Assembly: GCA_034003765.1 (NCBI GenBank)
Contig: JAVEXZ010000029.1
Location: forward strand, 1 to 11,502
Source: JAAZGD01 sp034003765
GTDB lineage: Bacteria; Bacillota; Clostridia; Peptostreptococcales; Anaerovoracaceae
DNA length: 11,502 bases
Direction of reading: 5' to 3'
This document shows, piece by piece, positions 1 to 7,650 of this stretch. A program made the position numbers and the translations under genes. Position 1 is the first letter of the stretch, and each line of letters opens with the position of its first letter. The notes under the pieces are model-generated. The model was not told where the DNA came from and made no database searches. It was given only the letters and a program-made list of their open reading frames with translations.

Positions 1-69
1 TCCACGAATTGCTTCTAAAACTATTTTAGTTTTTTGTTCCGCTGTAAATGTTCTTCTTTTTCTAGACAT
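1..69 (-). CDS. IS3-family transposase OrfA, N-terminal 23 residues (partial)
   Basis: The ATG at 67-69 opens a frame that runs off the left edge. It begins MSRKRRTFTAEQKTKIVLEA, which is the characteristic beginning of the IS3/IS911-type OrfA DNA-binding protein: a basic Arg/Lys start followed by the first helix of the helix-turn-helix. OrfA normally binds the element's inverted repeats and is joined to the OrfB DDE integrase by programmed frameshifting. OrfB would lie further left and is not visible. A weak ribosome site (AGTAGG) sits about 9 bases upstream. The short visible length limits certainty about subgroup, but this start is rarely seen outside IS3 transposases. Confidence 0.8.
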   Translation of the reverse strand, partial: MSRKRRTFTAEQKTKIVLEAIRG

Positions 70-160
70 GATTTTGACCTACTTTTTTCATAAATGATTG
101 AGTTAAGTATATCAGATTCATTATCCTTTGAACATTTACGTGTCGAGTTTTCTTAAACCA
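1..160 (-). mobile_element. Left end of an IS3-family insertion sequence (partial, runs off the left edge)
   Basis: The region holds the start of an IS3-type orfA (1-69) plus about 90 bp of leader. I place the element's end at 160: read on the minus strand it begins with TGG and carries ACTCGACAC close behind. IS3-family ends normally begin with TG, and many have a similar GGACAC-like block near the tip. The flanking gene on the other side stays open exactly to this point and is then stopped by the first bases of the element, which supports the junction. An alternative end is the TGAATCTG that reads inward from 120. The other end and the target duplication lie outside the window, so the family call rests on the transposase start alone. 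Confidence 0.6.
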
Positions 161-611
161 TTATAATTAATAGATCTGCGGCCGTTCTAAAACGATTTCC
201 ACTTGGGGTCACTATATGAAAAAAGTACCCAAAAGAAGCAAGGCATATGCCCGAAAAAAATCCAGTAAAAATGAATATAAGAAAAAAATGAGGACCTTTG
301 GGGGTAAGACATAGTAATGTTAGTAGTAGGCAAAACACAAAAGTCCACCTAATTAACAAACTGGATTTTCTTATATCTCGGGCCAAAAAACCCGCTAAAA
401 TCAACCCCAGGAAATGCGAAATCAAAACTATAAATATAAGCTGTTTTAGGTCAATATTTTCACCAACCAGAAGGTAATAGAAAACCCGTCCTTGAAATGG
501 GAACGACAAAAGGCAACCTGCAAAAAGCGCAAAGACAATAACAAAGCTTCTTTGAGCCTTGTTTTTCAAATTATTATATAAATATGCCGCTGAATTCCTA
601 TTCTCTTCCAC
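153..611 (-). pseudogene. Truncated multi-TM protein, probably the membrane domain of a LuxR-type MFS-like regulator, cut by the IS
   Basis: GTG start, 152 residues, with about five hydrophobic segments (roughly residues 22-40, 57-77, 85-105, 107-125 and 118-135, the last two not cleanly separated). The N-terminal half reads like an MFS bundle. The segment with TPSGNRFRTAADLLI resembles the loop after TM5 in the family of membrane-bound regulators that couple a 12-TM MFS-like domain to a C-terminal LuxR helix-turn-helix. This is recalled family likeness, not a database hit. The full protein would be about 450-500 residues, so everything after TM5, including any DNA-binding domain, is gone. 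The last two codons (Met-Val) and the TAA appear to come from the inserted IS end. A plain MFS transporter is the main alternative. No good ribosome site precedes the GTG. Confidence 0.5.
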
Positions 612-672
612 GGGAATACTCTTGTTTATATTGCTCTAGTTTATAAGAATATACCTTGTTAACATTTTACTA

Positions 673-702
673 AGTATACTCTAATACTGCCTAATATGAC
701 AA
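673..702 (-). promoter_or_regulatory. Putative sigma-A promoter for the truncated membrane gene
   Basis: On the minus strand TTGTCA (697-702) and TATACT (673-678) are separated by 18 bases, about 60 bases ahead of the GTG at 611. The match is good for a vegetative promoter in an AT-rich genome, but such matches also arise by chance here. Confidence 0.35.
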
Positions 703-829
703 CACCCTTCTTTCAATACTTGATGTTGAAAAAAGCCTATATATTTCTTGAAGAATTGAATTTATCTAGTTGAAATTATCTCCAACTCGAGAGTAAAAAA
801 CATGAGAATTATAATCATAATTTCCCCAA

Positions 830-859
830 AAAGATGAAGAGGATTCCCTCTTCATCTTT
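830..859 (-). terminator. Rho-independent terminator after the 137-residue membrane protein gene
   Basis: A perfect 12-bp stem (830-841 with 848-859, arm AAAGATGAAGAG) has a 6-base loop. On the minus strand it is followed by a short T-run. It lies 36 bases after the stop at 896, the right place to end that transcript. Confidence 0.8.
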
Positions 860-895
860 AAACATTTTGGAAAATTTATGGATTAATGATTGTGA

Positions 896-1309
896 CTAAT
901 AAGCTGTATCAAAGTGTATTGACGGGTTCTTCTCCATAGCCATAGCCACAATCGCTTTTCCCTCATGGTTTTCAAATATAAGTCTTTTAGAAATAACGTC
1001 TTTGGTAAAATGCAAAGCAATAAAGTTCGGATCAGGGACTATCTCTTCATGCATTTCTTTTATTTCAGAAAATCCCCAGATTTCTTTGTAATTAAACTTA
1101 AACAATTGATAGAGCACCACCACACCTGTTTCATCAACGTAGGCTCTCTTTTTGGCAAATGATGCCAACAAAACAATCGTTCCTACAATCACCGTATATA
1201 TAGATAAGAGAAAGATACCTACAATAATCAAAATAACACTAACCCCGGTCGCAGCTATTTTTGTAGATTTTTTTTGTTTCCGATCATTTGTTGCCTTATA
1301 CTCTACCAT
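896..1309 (-). CDS. Small two-TM membrane protein of unknown function
   Basis: 137 residues, ATG start with a strong AAGGAGA site eight bases upstream. The layout is a short basic cytoplasmic N-terminus (residues 1-16, many Lys/Arg), two adjacent hydrophobic segments (about 18-36 and 38-52) forming a hairpin, then an 85-residue soluble tail rich in beta-type patterns. This resembles small bacterial membrane proteins whose tail folds like a bacterial PH domain, where tail residues such as LYQLFKFNYKEIWGFSEI mark the first strands. The resemblance is structural intuition, not recognised homology, so no function is assigned. It follows the nhaC gene by about 100 bp with no clear terminator between, so read-through is possible. 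Its own terminator is at 830-859. Confidence 0.7.
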   Translation of the reverse strand: MVEYKATNDRKQKKSTKIAATGVSVILIIVGIFLLSIYTVIVGTIVLLASFAKKRAYVDETGVVVLYQLFKFNYKEIWGFSEIKEMHEEIVPDPNFIALHFTKDVISKRLIFENHEGKAIVAMAMEKNPSIHFDTAY

Positions 1310-1408
1310 TTATGATCTCTCCTTATTCTGGAAATGCCATTAGCTTGAGTTGATTCGTAGTTTAATTCTTATACATAAACCAAAACTTCGATTTTGAAGA
1401 CAATCGAT

Positions 1409-2845
1409 TTATTCTTTGTCTATGCTTTGAGATTCTATTTTTTTATTCTTTCTGGGATTTAATTCATCATCCTTATATTTAACGCCGATTCCCATATATG
1501 ATATTATTATTGCATAAACTGGGTTAATTAAATTCATAAAGGCATATGGTGCGAACTCCCAGTTTGCAACACCCAAGGTAGCGGCTTGATAAGCTCCGCA
1601 TCCATTCCATGGAATCATTGGTGACCAAAGGGTTGCTCCGTCTTCTGTGGTTCTAGATAAGAAACTTCTTGAAAGGCCTTTACTGTCAAATGTCTTTGCA
1701 AACATTCTGCTTGGAACCAAAATCGCTAGGTACTGGTCTGTCAACACTACGTCACAAATAATCCCAGCGAGAATAGTAGACATAACTAAGCCACCAACAG
1801 TTTTAACTCTTTTTACTAGGCCACCCAGCAATACTTCAATAAAACCACATTTCTCTAGAATACCACCAAAGGCAAGAGCAAAGATAATCAAGGAAATAGT
1901 CCACATCATGGAATCCAATCCCCCTCGATTTAGGAGTTTGTCTGCTATAGCATTGCCAGTGTCAGCTTCATAACCATAGTGTAGTGCTCCCAAACAATCA
2001 GCAAATGAAGCCCCTTGAGCAATCATGGCAAAAATACAACCGATTATTGCCGCTAACAATAGGGAAGGAATGGCTGGAATTCTCTTGATAGCCGCAATAA
2101 TTACAACAAGTATGGGGAGTATAATCCACCAAGAAATATAAAAAGTATCTGCTAGGGCCTCTTGTATAGAATTAGCAACTGTTGCATCATAACCCGCTTT
2201 GTCTATTACTCTCATTCCAACAATAGCATAAAGAACCAATGCCATTAAAAAACTTGGGATTGTGGTTGTCATCATTGCCCTAACATGATCGTAAAGAGGA
2301 GTTTCAGCTCCTGCAGCGGCGATGTTTGTGCTATCCGACAATGGAGATAGCTTGTCTCCCATATAAGCTCCTGAGATTACCATTCCAGCAGCTATTGCAG
2401 GGTTGATACCAAGCCCATAAGCAATGCCCATTAGGGCAACTCCTACCGTGCCAGAGGCTGTCCAAGATGATCCAGTAGCCAATCCAACAATCCCAGTTAA
2501 AATCGCACCAACAACTAAAAAAGCTCCTGGAGCAATTAGTGCTAAGCCATAATATACCATTGCAGGCATCGTCCCTGACCATACCCATGCACCTATAAGC
2601 ATCCCTACACACATGATGATAATCAAAGCTTCAACTGCACGATTAATACTATCTAAAACACCTGCGATAATAGCTCCCCACCTATAGCCACACTTCCAGG
2701 CCATCCCTGCAGCAACTATAGCAGAAAGTACGATTGGTACATGAGGCTCAATCCCCCATTTGACAGTACATATAATTATAAGAACCATCATGAAAACAAT
2801 AGGAACCAGGGATTCCCACAGCTTGGGCAGTCTTACTTCCTTCAT
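1409..2845 (-). CDS. nhaC: NhaC-family Na+/H+ or Na+-coupled solute antiporter
   Basis: 478 residues, about 11-12 membrane segments. The signature GDKLSPLSDSTN (residues 163-174) and the preceding GSSWT (about 125-129) are hallmarks of the NhaC branch of the ion transporter superfamily. Further family blocks are the TDQYLAILVPSRMF stretch and SRTTEDGATLWSPMIPWN in the C-terminal half. NhaC proteins exchange Na+ for H+ across the cytoplasmic membrane; some relatives, such as MleN of Bacillus subtilis, exchange organic acids instead. I start at the ATG at 2845, not the upstream ATG at 2866, because a perfect AGGAGGT lies inside the longer frame at the proper distance. It follows the aminotransferase by 71 bp with no terminator visible, so the two are probably one transcript. 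Its neighbour suggests it may import or exchange a substrate or product of that enzyme; this is inference. Confidence 0.92.
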   Translation of the reverse strand: MKEVRLPKLWESLVPIVFMMVLIIICTVKWGIEPHVPIVLSAIVAAGMAWKCGYRWGAIIAGVLDSINRAVEALIIIMCVGMLIGAWVWSGTMPAMVYYGLALIAPGAFLVVGAILTGIVGLATGSSWTASGTVGVALMGIAYGLGINPAIAAGMVISGAYMGDKLSPLSDSTNIAAAGAETPLYDHVRAMMTTTIPSFLMALVLYAIVGMRVIDKAGYDATVANSIQEALADTFYISWWIILPILVVIIAAIKRIPAIPSLLLAAIIGCIFAMIAQGASFADCLGALHYGYEADTGNAIADKLLNRGGLDSMMWTISLIIFALAFGGILEKCGFIEVLLGGLVKRVKTVGGLVMSTILAGIICDVVLTDQYLAILVPSRMFAKTFDSKGLSRSFLSRTTEDGATLWSPMIPWNGCGAYQAATLGVANWEFAPYAFMNLINPVYAIIISYMGIGVKYKDDELNPRKNKKIESQSIDKE

Positions 2846-2916
2846 AAAATTACCTCCTAATAACATAAATATAGAAATACCAATATATTATAAGTGGCTA
2901 CTATCTTTGATTGTGA

Positions 2917-4293
2917 TTACTTGTTAATAAGCTCCGGGGCCTCTTCACTTATAACATCTTTCATCTCATACAATGAATCTCTCAATGCGGCAGTAGCCAA
3001 ACTAATATCACTTTCCCTCATGGCTGTGGAGGTACAAAACATTCCTCTTGGTGCATCAAAAACTCCTCTTATTAATAGGCTCATAAAGAGTAGCCTATTT
3101 AAATGTTCATGGGAGGTGGCCATATCCCTATATTGTATAATTGGTTTATTGCTGAATATAATATTATATATGGAACCTATCCCATTCAACTGAATGTTTA
3201 ACCCAACTTCATTGAAAACACTCTCAAAGCTACTTTTTAAGAATCCTCCCAAATTATTCACATATTCTATCTCTTCACTACCATAGTGGCTAAGGGTGGC
3301 AAGCCCTGCTGCCATTGAAATACCATTGCCATTAAAGGTCCCTGAATGGTACATTTTCTTTTCCCGAGGATCATAGAGTTTCATAATATCTCCTCTTCCA
3401 CCAAAAGCCCCAAATGGCGTACCACCACCAATAATCTTGCCCAATGTAGTCAAATCTGGAATAACTCCGTAATGCTCCTGAGCACCACCCAGTTTAAGTC
3501 TTCCTGTAACAACTTCATCAAAGATTAGCAAAATATCATATTTAGATGTAATCTTTCTTAAGAATTCTAAATACTCTTGGCTTGGAAGTATTTGTCCCGC
3601 TGATGCCATTATAGGTTCAACAATAATACATGCGATTTCTTTAGAATACTCTTGGAGAATCTTCTCCGTTCTTTCAATATCGTTAAAGGGCACAACAATT
3701 ACGTCTTTAAGTGCATTTTCTGATACCCCACGACTTTCTGCTAATACCTTTATGGCATCAATGCTACCAGCCTTTTTTAAGTTAGGATCTACGCTGGCCT
3801 CAAAAACATCAGTAGTACCATGGTATCCACCTTCTGTTTTTACAATCTTTGTTTTACCAGTAAAAGCTCTAGCAGCTCTTATAGCATGCATGTTGGCTTC
3901 GGTCCCAGAATTAGTAAAACGTACAAGATCAATTCCAGGAAACCGTTGAACAAGAATCTTGGCTAAATCAACCTGGAGTTCAAAGGGTGATGCATAGGCT
4001 TGACCTTTTTCTAATTGATCTTTTATAGCTTCCTTTGTAGGAATATGACCATGTCCATGAATTAAGGCGGTATAATTATTTTGGAAATCAATAAGTTTGT
4101 TTCCATCAATATCAAAAATGTATGGACCCTGACCCCTCTCAATAAAGTGAGGGTATGGTTCAAAGTATGTTGCGGTACGGGTATCTCCTCCTGGTAAATA
4201 CAAAATTGCATCTTCGTAGATTTTCTTTGATTTTGGGCGCTGGCTTTGGTAAATATCTTCTATATGGGCTAGCAGTTCATGATATTTATTCAA
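2917..4293 (-). CDS. Class-III PLP aminotransferase, beta-amino-acid transaminase-like (often labelled glutamate-1-semialdehyde aminomutase)
   Basis: 458 residues from a TTG start with GAGAGGT eight bases upstream. Fold type I PLP enzyme: SGTEA (129-133) binds the cofactor phosphate, Tyr157-His158 stacks on the ring, Asp259 in FDEV pairs with the pyridine nitrogen, and Lys286 in TLGKIIGGG forms the Schiff base. Routine pipelines would call it HemL-like, but PGGDTRT (34-40), the HSGTF block (316-320) and DAPRG (413-417) look to me like the beta-phenylalanine transaminase of Variovorax (VpAT). In that enzyme an early Arg and a late Arg in the same motifs bind substrate carboxylates; here these would be Arg39 and Arg416. 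A beta- or other non-alpha amino acid donor is therefore more likely than tetrapyrrole synthesis, and no hem genes are nearby. It leads a probable operon with nhaC. Substrate identity is not determined by the sequence. Confidence 0.85.
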   Translation of the reverse strand: MNKYHELLAHIEDIYQSQRPKSKKIYEDAILYLPGGDTRTATYFEPYPHFIERGQGPYIFDIDGNKLIDFQNNYTALIHGHGHIPTKEAIKDQLEKGQAYASPFELQVDLAKILVQRFPGIDLVRFTNSGTEANMHAIRAARAFTGKTKIVKTEGGYHGTTDVFEASVDPNLKKAGSIDAIKVLAESRGVSENALKDVIVVPFNDIERTEKILQEYSKEIACIIVEPIMASAGQILPSQEYLEFLRKITSKYDILLIFDEVVTGRLKLGGAQEHYGVIPDLTTLGKIIGGGTPFGAFGGRGDIMKLYDPREKKMYHSGTFNGNGISMAAGLATLSHYGSEEIEYVNNLGGFLKSSFESVFNEVGLNIQLNGIGSIYNIIFSNKPIIQYRDMATSHEHLNRLLFMSLLIRGVFDAPRGMFCTSTAMRESDISLATAALRDSLYEMKDVISEEAPELINK

Positions 4294-4350
4294 TTGATTT
4301 TACCTCTCTTCTTTGGTCTCTATTCCTTAGCCTTTTTTCCTATTCCTTGT

Positions 4351-4379
4351 ATATTACCTTATTATTAATAATGATTCAA
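4351..4379 (-). promoter_or_regulatory. Sigma-A promoter for the aminotransferase-nhaC operon
   Basis: On the minus strand TTGAAT (4374-4379) and TAATAT (4351-4356) are separated by exactly 17 bases, giving a predicted start near 4344 and a leader of about 50 bases before the TTG at 4293. It sits between the terminator of the upstream MFS gene and the aminotransferase, where a promoter is needed. Confidence 0.6.
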
Positions 4380-4434
4380 GAACTAAAATATTCGGCATTT
4401 ATATTTTTTTATACCCTCCCCACCTATTACTTAC

Positions 4435-4471
4435 ATAAAAACAAGCAAAGAATCTCTTTGCTTGTTTTTAT
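4435..4471 (-). terminator. Strong hairpin terminator after the MFS transporter gene, symmetric in both directions
   Basis: A perfect 17-bp stem (4435-4451 with 4455-4471) has a 3-base loop (ATC). The arm contains ACAAGCAAAGA flanked by A-runs, so each strand ends in a T-run and it can stop transcription from either side. It lies 60 bases after the MFS stop and about 55 bases upstream of the next promoter. Confidence 0.85.
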
Positions 4472-4531
4472 TAACAAATTCCTAAAGCTATAGCAATCAA
4501 GCCTTTTACCATAATTAAAAAATGAAAAATT

Positions 4532-5803
4532 CTATTCTTTAACTTTCAAAATGATTAAAGCTCCTAAGAGAGAAACACCTGCCATCAGTAATAAACCACT
4601 GGTAAGGCCAGAAGAATCCATTAATAGTCCTAGTGTGCCGCCTGCAAAAGAAGCTCCTATATAGGACCAGCCATTAACCACTCCTACTCCCGTACCACCC
4701 AACCTACTTCCTAATATGTCTCCAGGTAAATTAAATATAGGTGCTTGAACACCTTGAATACAACCTCCCGCTAAAAACAACAAGAAGGTTAAGATTAATA
4801 TACCACTCTTAAATTGGAGAATAGAACTACCTGCAATGAAGACCACTATCAAAGAGATGCTGCTTATCATAAATCCCATGAATATGGTCTGCCATCTATT
4901 TCCTCCAAATACCCTGTCAGAAATATAACCCATGCCAATTGAGAAAAAAGCTCCACCCCAATGCATAGAAGATGCAATAGCAGCGGCTGTTAGCAAGCTT
5001 AAGCCAAAGCCCCCAAGATCTTTTGTTTCCGTGAGTATTTTTATTATCCAATTCACCAGCCCCCACCTTACGAACTGGCTGCAGATAGCAACAATACAAA
5101 TCATATTAATAATTGGGTTTTTTAGGACCATACCGTAATCCCCTAGGGTGACTCTACTAATATCTTCGTCTTGCTCTTTCCATTCCACTGTGAGTCCCGC
5201 ATGTTCCGGAGAGCTTTTTACAACAAGTGCAAAAACAATAGTCCAAATCCCTAAAAGGATGGGAGGAATAATAAAGGCAGATCTCCAGCCAAAATATGTT
5301 ATTGAGAGCCCCGCTATGGGATACACTATAACTCCACCAAGAAATGCAAATGCATCAAAAAATCCCATGAATAAACCCCATCGTTTTCTAGGTATCCATC
5401 GAAATAATATACTGCAGCCTGGAGACCAACCCATTGCTAGGGATACTGCATTCAGGCCCCAGAAAAACGCAAATGCCGTCATGGTGGTGGAAATGCTAAA
5501 ACAAAAGTTGGCTACAGTTGCACCAATTGCCCCTATTAACATAAGATGTTTGGGGTTATAACGATCACCTAAAAAACCAGCTGCAAACTGACCTAATCCA
5601 AAACCCAAGGAAAAAATAGTAAATAGCAGACCAAACTCTTGATTCGAAATGTCATAAGCATCTTGTATAAATTTTGTTGCAGGCCCTAAGTTATAATTTG
5701 CCGCAAAATAAAAAGTATACAAGGTAATCATAGTAAAAAATACTTTTAGTTGCTTGGGATGCAACCTATCTGTTTCAATTACTGTATTTACTTTGATACT
5801 CAT
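4532..5803 (-). CDS. MFS transporter, OPA/ACS-like organic anion or amino-acid-type carrier
   Basis: 423 residues with about 12 membrane segments. The first cytoplasmic loop carries GFLGDRYNPKH (76-86), a version of MFS motif A (GxxxDRxGRR-like) that lacks most of the basic tail. TM4-TM5 residues GWSPGCSILFRWIPRKRWG and the overall pattern resemble the GlpT/OPA and ACS carriers, which move organic anions such as sugar phosphates or hexuronates by antiport or symport. Substrate cannot be read from sequence. I choose the ATG at 5803 because GGAGAA precedes it by six bases; the frame opens further upstream (to 5869) without a ribosome site. The gene is 74 bp downstream of glsB and has its own strong terminator. 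Its closeness to the aminotransferase operon is suggestive but the two are separated by that terminator and a promoter. Confidence 0.85.
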   Translation of the reverse strand: MSIKVNTVIETDRLHPKQLKVFFTMITLYTFYFAANYNLGPATKFIQDAYDISNQEFGLLFTIFSLGFGLGQFAAGFLGDRYNPKHLMLIGAIGATVANFCFSISTTMTAFAFFWGLNAVSLAMGWSPGCSILFRWIPRKRWGLFMGFFDAFAFLGGVIVYPIAGLSITYFGWRSAFIIPPILLGIWTIVFALVVKSSPEHAGLTVEWKEQDEDISRVTLGDYGMVLKNPIINMICIVAICSQFVRWGLVNWIIKILTETKDLGGFGLSLLTAAAIASSMHWGGAFFSIGMGYISDRVFGGNRWQTIFMGFMISSISLIVVFIAGSSILQFKSGILILTFLLFLAGGCIQGVQAPIFNLPGDILGSRLGGTGVGVVNGWSYIGASFAGGTLGLLMDSSGLTSGLLLMAGVSLLGALIILKVKE

Positions 5804-5824
5804 AATTATTTCTCCAAGCAATAA

Positions 5825-5845
5825 GCCAAGCTTTTTAGGCTCGGC
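5825..5845 (-). other. Small hairpin between the glsB-like gene and the MFS gene
   Basis: Seven paired positions (5825-5831 with 5839-5845, one G-U wobble in the minus-strand RNA) with a 7-base loop. No T-run follows on the minus strand, so it is not a convincing terminator. It could be a transcript-processing or attenuating stem ahead of the MFS ribosome site, or chance. Confidence 0.3.
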
Positions 5846-5877
5846 CCTTATGCATACATTTATTTCCAAGTGATGTT

Positions 5878-6138
5878 CTATCTAACCCGTCCTTTTGATA
5901 GGAAGTTTAGGGCTGCCAAAAGTATAACTGCCCCCAATAAAGCAACAAGGAAGCTTCTTAAATCAAATCCCGTTACACCATAACCTCCAACTAAGTTTAC
6001 CACAAAACCACCTATAAATGCTCCGACAATACCAACAATTATATTTCCTATTATGCCCATGGATGAATTTTTTTTCATAACCATGCTTGCTACCCATCCC
6101 GCAAGACCGCCCATTACGATCCAAGATAATATACCCAT
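5878..6138 (-). CDS. GlsB/YeaQ/YmgE-family small stress-associated membrane protein
   Basis: 86 residues, three glycine-rich hydrophobic segments (about 1-17, 27-49 and 58-77). The opening MGILSWIVMGGLAGWVAS, the Gly-rich middle (GIIGNIIVGIVGAFIGG) and the closing block are typical of this family, formerly called transglycosylase-associated proteins. Its members are induced by general or envelope stress in Firmicutes; biochemical function is unknown. The ATG at 6138 is chosen because GAGGAGGG lies seven bases upstream; the frame is open to 6198 but that extension has no ribosome site. The 157 bp upstream contain a mediocre promoter-like pair (TTGATG 6222-6227, TAAAGA 6199-6204, spacing 17 on the minus strand). 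Confidence 0.9.
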   Translation of the reverse strand: MGILSWIVMGGLAGWVASMVMKKNSSMGIIGNIIVGIVGAFIGGFVVNLVGGYGVTGFDLRSFLVALLGAVILLAALNFLSKGRVR

Positions 6139-6295
6139 TACAAACCCTCCTCTGTCAATATTACAGAAATATTTACACCTAAATATATAGATAAGCATTC
6201 TTTACCCACTCTATTGATACCCATCAAAAGAGAATTTATTCTAATCTTAAGAAGTCAATCAGTTTTTATCATTTCTATCATTTTTCTAACCTTGA

Positions 6296-7573
6296 TTATC
6301 GGTTTAGCTTATTCCTTTCATTTTCCAACCATTCACGTTCAAAATCAACTTTGTCTTGGGGGTTTATTTTTTCCCATAGATAATCGATGAATTCTCCTAA
6401 CAGTTTTCTATTATCAATAGAAGCACTTTCTTGAATAATACGAAGAGCCCTAAGTAGGCCCACCATCACGGATATGTCCTCTTTTCCGTAGTGTATTATC
6501 TGGTAGAAACAATGGTATAAGACTTGAGCAAAATCAACCACTTCGAAAGCCCCAAGAATTTTCTCCTCTTTAGTAATCACAAGATAGCCTTTCTCTATTG
6601 TAGCGGCTTCGGCCAAAAGGGTCCCCATTATGTGAAGACAGTGAATTGCTGTATTTGGGTCATTAATTCCAGGGGATATTGCCCTCACTGCAATTTCGCT
6701 AATCTTTTGTATGGGGAAAATAAAATCTTGAGTTTGGGCATGTTCTTTTCCCACATCAAAACAAGTTCTCAGCTTATCATCAATAGATTGATCCTCAATC
6801 ATATCCTCTTGTCCAAAAATACTAATTACAGGTGTACTTTCTGTTATAAAAATACCAGGAATTTTATTAACAACTAGATAAAGCTCCTGGTCCTGGGATA
6901 TCCTTATCAATTTGTCATAATCTATATACTGAATATAACCATTTTTATTGACATTTATATCTCTGCTAGGAAGCTTTTTAAGGGTCGATAGATTTCCTTC
7001 GATTTTGCCTTTTCTTAAGAATGTTTTATAATCTTCAATTTTTTCTATAGTCTCTTTAAGCAGACGATCTATCAAGTTGTTCATCTGAATGTAAGAGCTT
7101 ACATGATTAATATATTTCAAGAAATGTATTAGACAAAAAAGAATATATAGAATTCCAATCATAGCTGCAATAACAGTATTGCTGCCCACTCCATTTCGCA
7201 TATATGCCAAGGTCATTATAGAATAAATAAATCCTCCCATAAAAATACCCAAAGTTTTCATCGTATTTTCATCCATGAGAAAATTCTTCACAACCCTAGG
7301 AGAAAACTGAGATGAGTAGGTTGTTAATACTACCATGGTAGTACTGAATGTAAAAACTGTCATTGTAATCAAGGCTCCAGCTATTACCCCTAGAATTGTT
7401 CTTGAAAGCTCTACACTGGTTAACATAATAGGAGGTAGATGGTCACTTAATGAGATGTATATTTCCGAATCCAAAAATCCCACACCTAGGGCCAGAGCAA
7501 AAGATAAAAGGCTAATCACTGCAGGTGTTAGCCATAAACTTTCCTTTAATTTTTTTGCCCATTTTCTTATCAT
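6296..7573 (-). CDS. DUF2254-family membrane protein
   Basis: 425 residues. The first 155 carry four membrane segments (about 15-34, 57-83, 105-124 and 131-153) with a conserved-looking SxFSPRVVxNFL stretch (88-99) after TM2. The rest is a soluble domain with the family block ISPGINDPNTAIHC (299-312). This architecture and block match DUF2254 (COG4325 type), widespread predicted membrane proteins without an assigned role. The ATG at 7573 follows AAGGTGAT by a few bases. It starts only about 29 bp beyond the terminator hairpin of the saccharopine-dehydrogenase-like gene and no clear promoter fits between them, so expression may depend on read-through or on a promoter overlapping the hairpin. 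Its length is normal for the family. Confidence 0.88.
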   Translation of the reverse strand: MIRKWAKKLKESLWLTPAVISLLSFALALGVGFLDSEIYISLSDHLPPIMLTSVELSRTILGVIAGALITMTVFTFSTTMVVLTTYSSQFSPRVVKNFLMDENTMKTLGIFMGGFIYSIMTLAYMRNGVGSNTVIAAMIGILYILFCLIHFLKYINHVSSYIQMNNLIDRLLKETIEKIEDYKTFLRKGKIEGNLSTLKKLPSRDINVNKNGYIQYIDYDKLIRISQDQELYLVVNKIPGIFITESTPVISIFGQEDMIEDQSIDDKLRTCFDVGKEHAQTQDFIFPIQKISEIAVRAISPGINDPNTAIHCLHIMGTLLAEAATIEKGYLVITKEEKILGAFEVVDFAQVLYHCFYQIIHYGKEDISVMVGLLRALRIIQESASIDNRKLLGEFIDYLWEKINPQDKVDFEREWLENERNKLNR

Positions 7574-7595
7574 ACTATCACCTTATTCCTCATGT

Positions 7596-7627
7596 AAAAA
7601 GTGAAGCCGCCATAATCGGCAGCTTCA
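7596..7627 (-). terminator. Rho-independent terminator after the saccharopine-dehydrogenase-like gene
   Basis: The stem pairs TGAAGC (7602-7607) with GCTTCA (7622-7627), then one mismatch, then GCC with GGC around a 6-base loop. On the minus strand it is followed by CACTTTTTAC. It lies 24 bases after the stop at 7651. Confidence 0.7.
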
Positions 7628-7650
7628 TCTTTTATATATTATCCCTAGTT

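Noticed and set aside
1384..1408. Possible terminator directly after nhaC
   Set aside because: Only a 4-bp CTTC/GAAG stem with a weak T-run could be drawn, too little to call.
2331..2612. Second minus-strand frame within nhaC
   Set aside because: It is a different reading frame of the same strand, Trp/Cys/Ser-rich as expected of an out-of-frame shadow, and the NhaC signature is in the other frame.
4155..4493. Plus-strand open frame of 112 codons across the aminotransferase start and the gap beyond it
   Set aside because: It is antisense to the well-supported aminotransferase start, runs through its promoter and a strong hairpin, has no ribosome site and is low-complexity hydrophobic sequence from AT-rich DNA.
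5148..5561. Plus-strand open frame of 137 codons inside the MFS gene
   Set aside because: It is the antisense shadow of a clear transporter gene, with no ribosome site and no recognisable domain.
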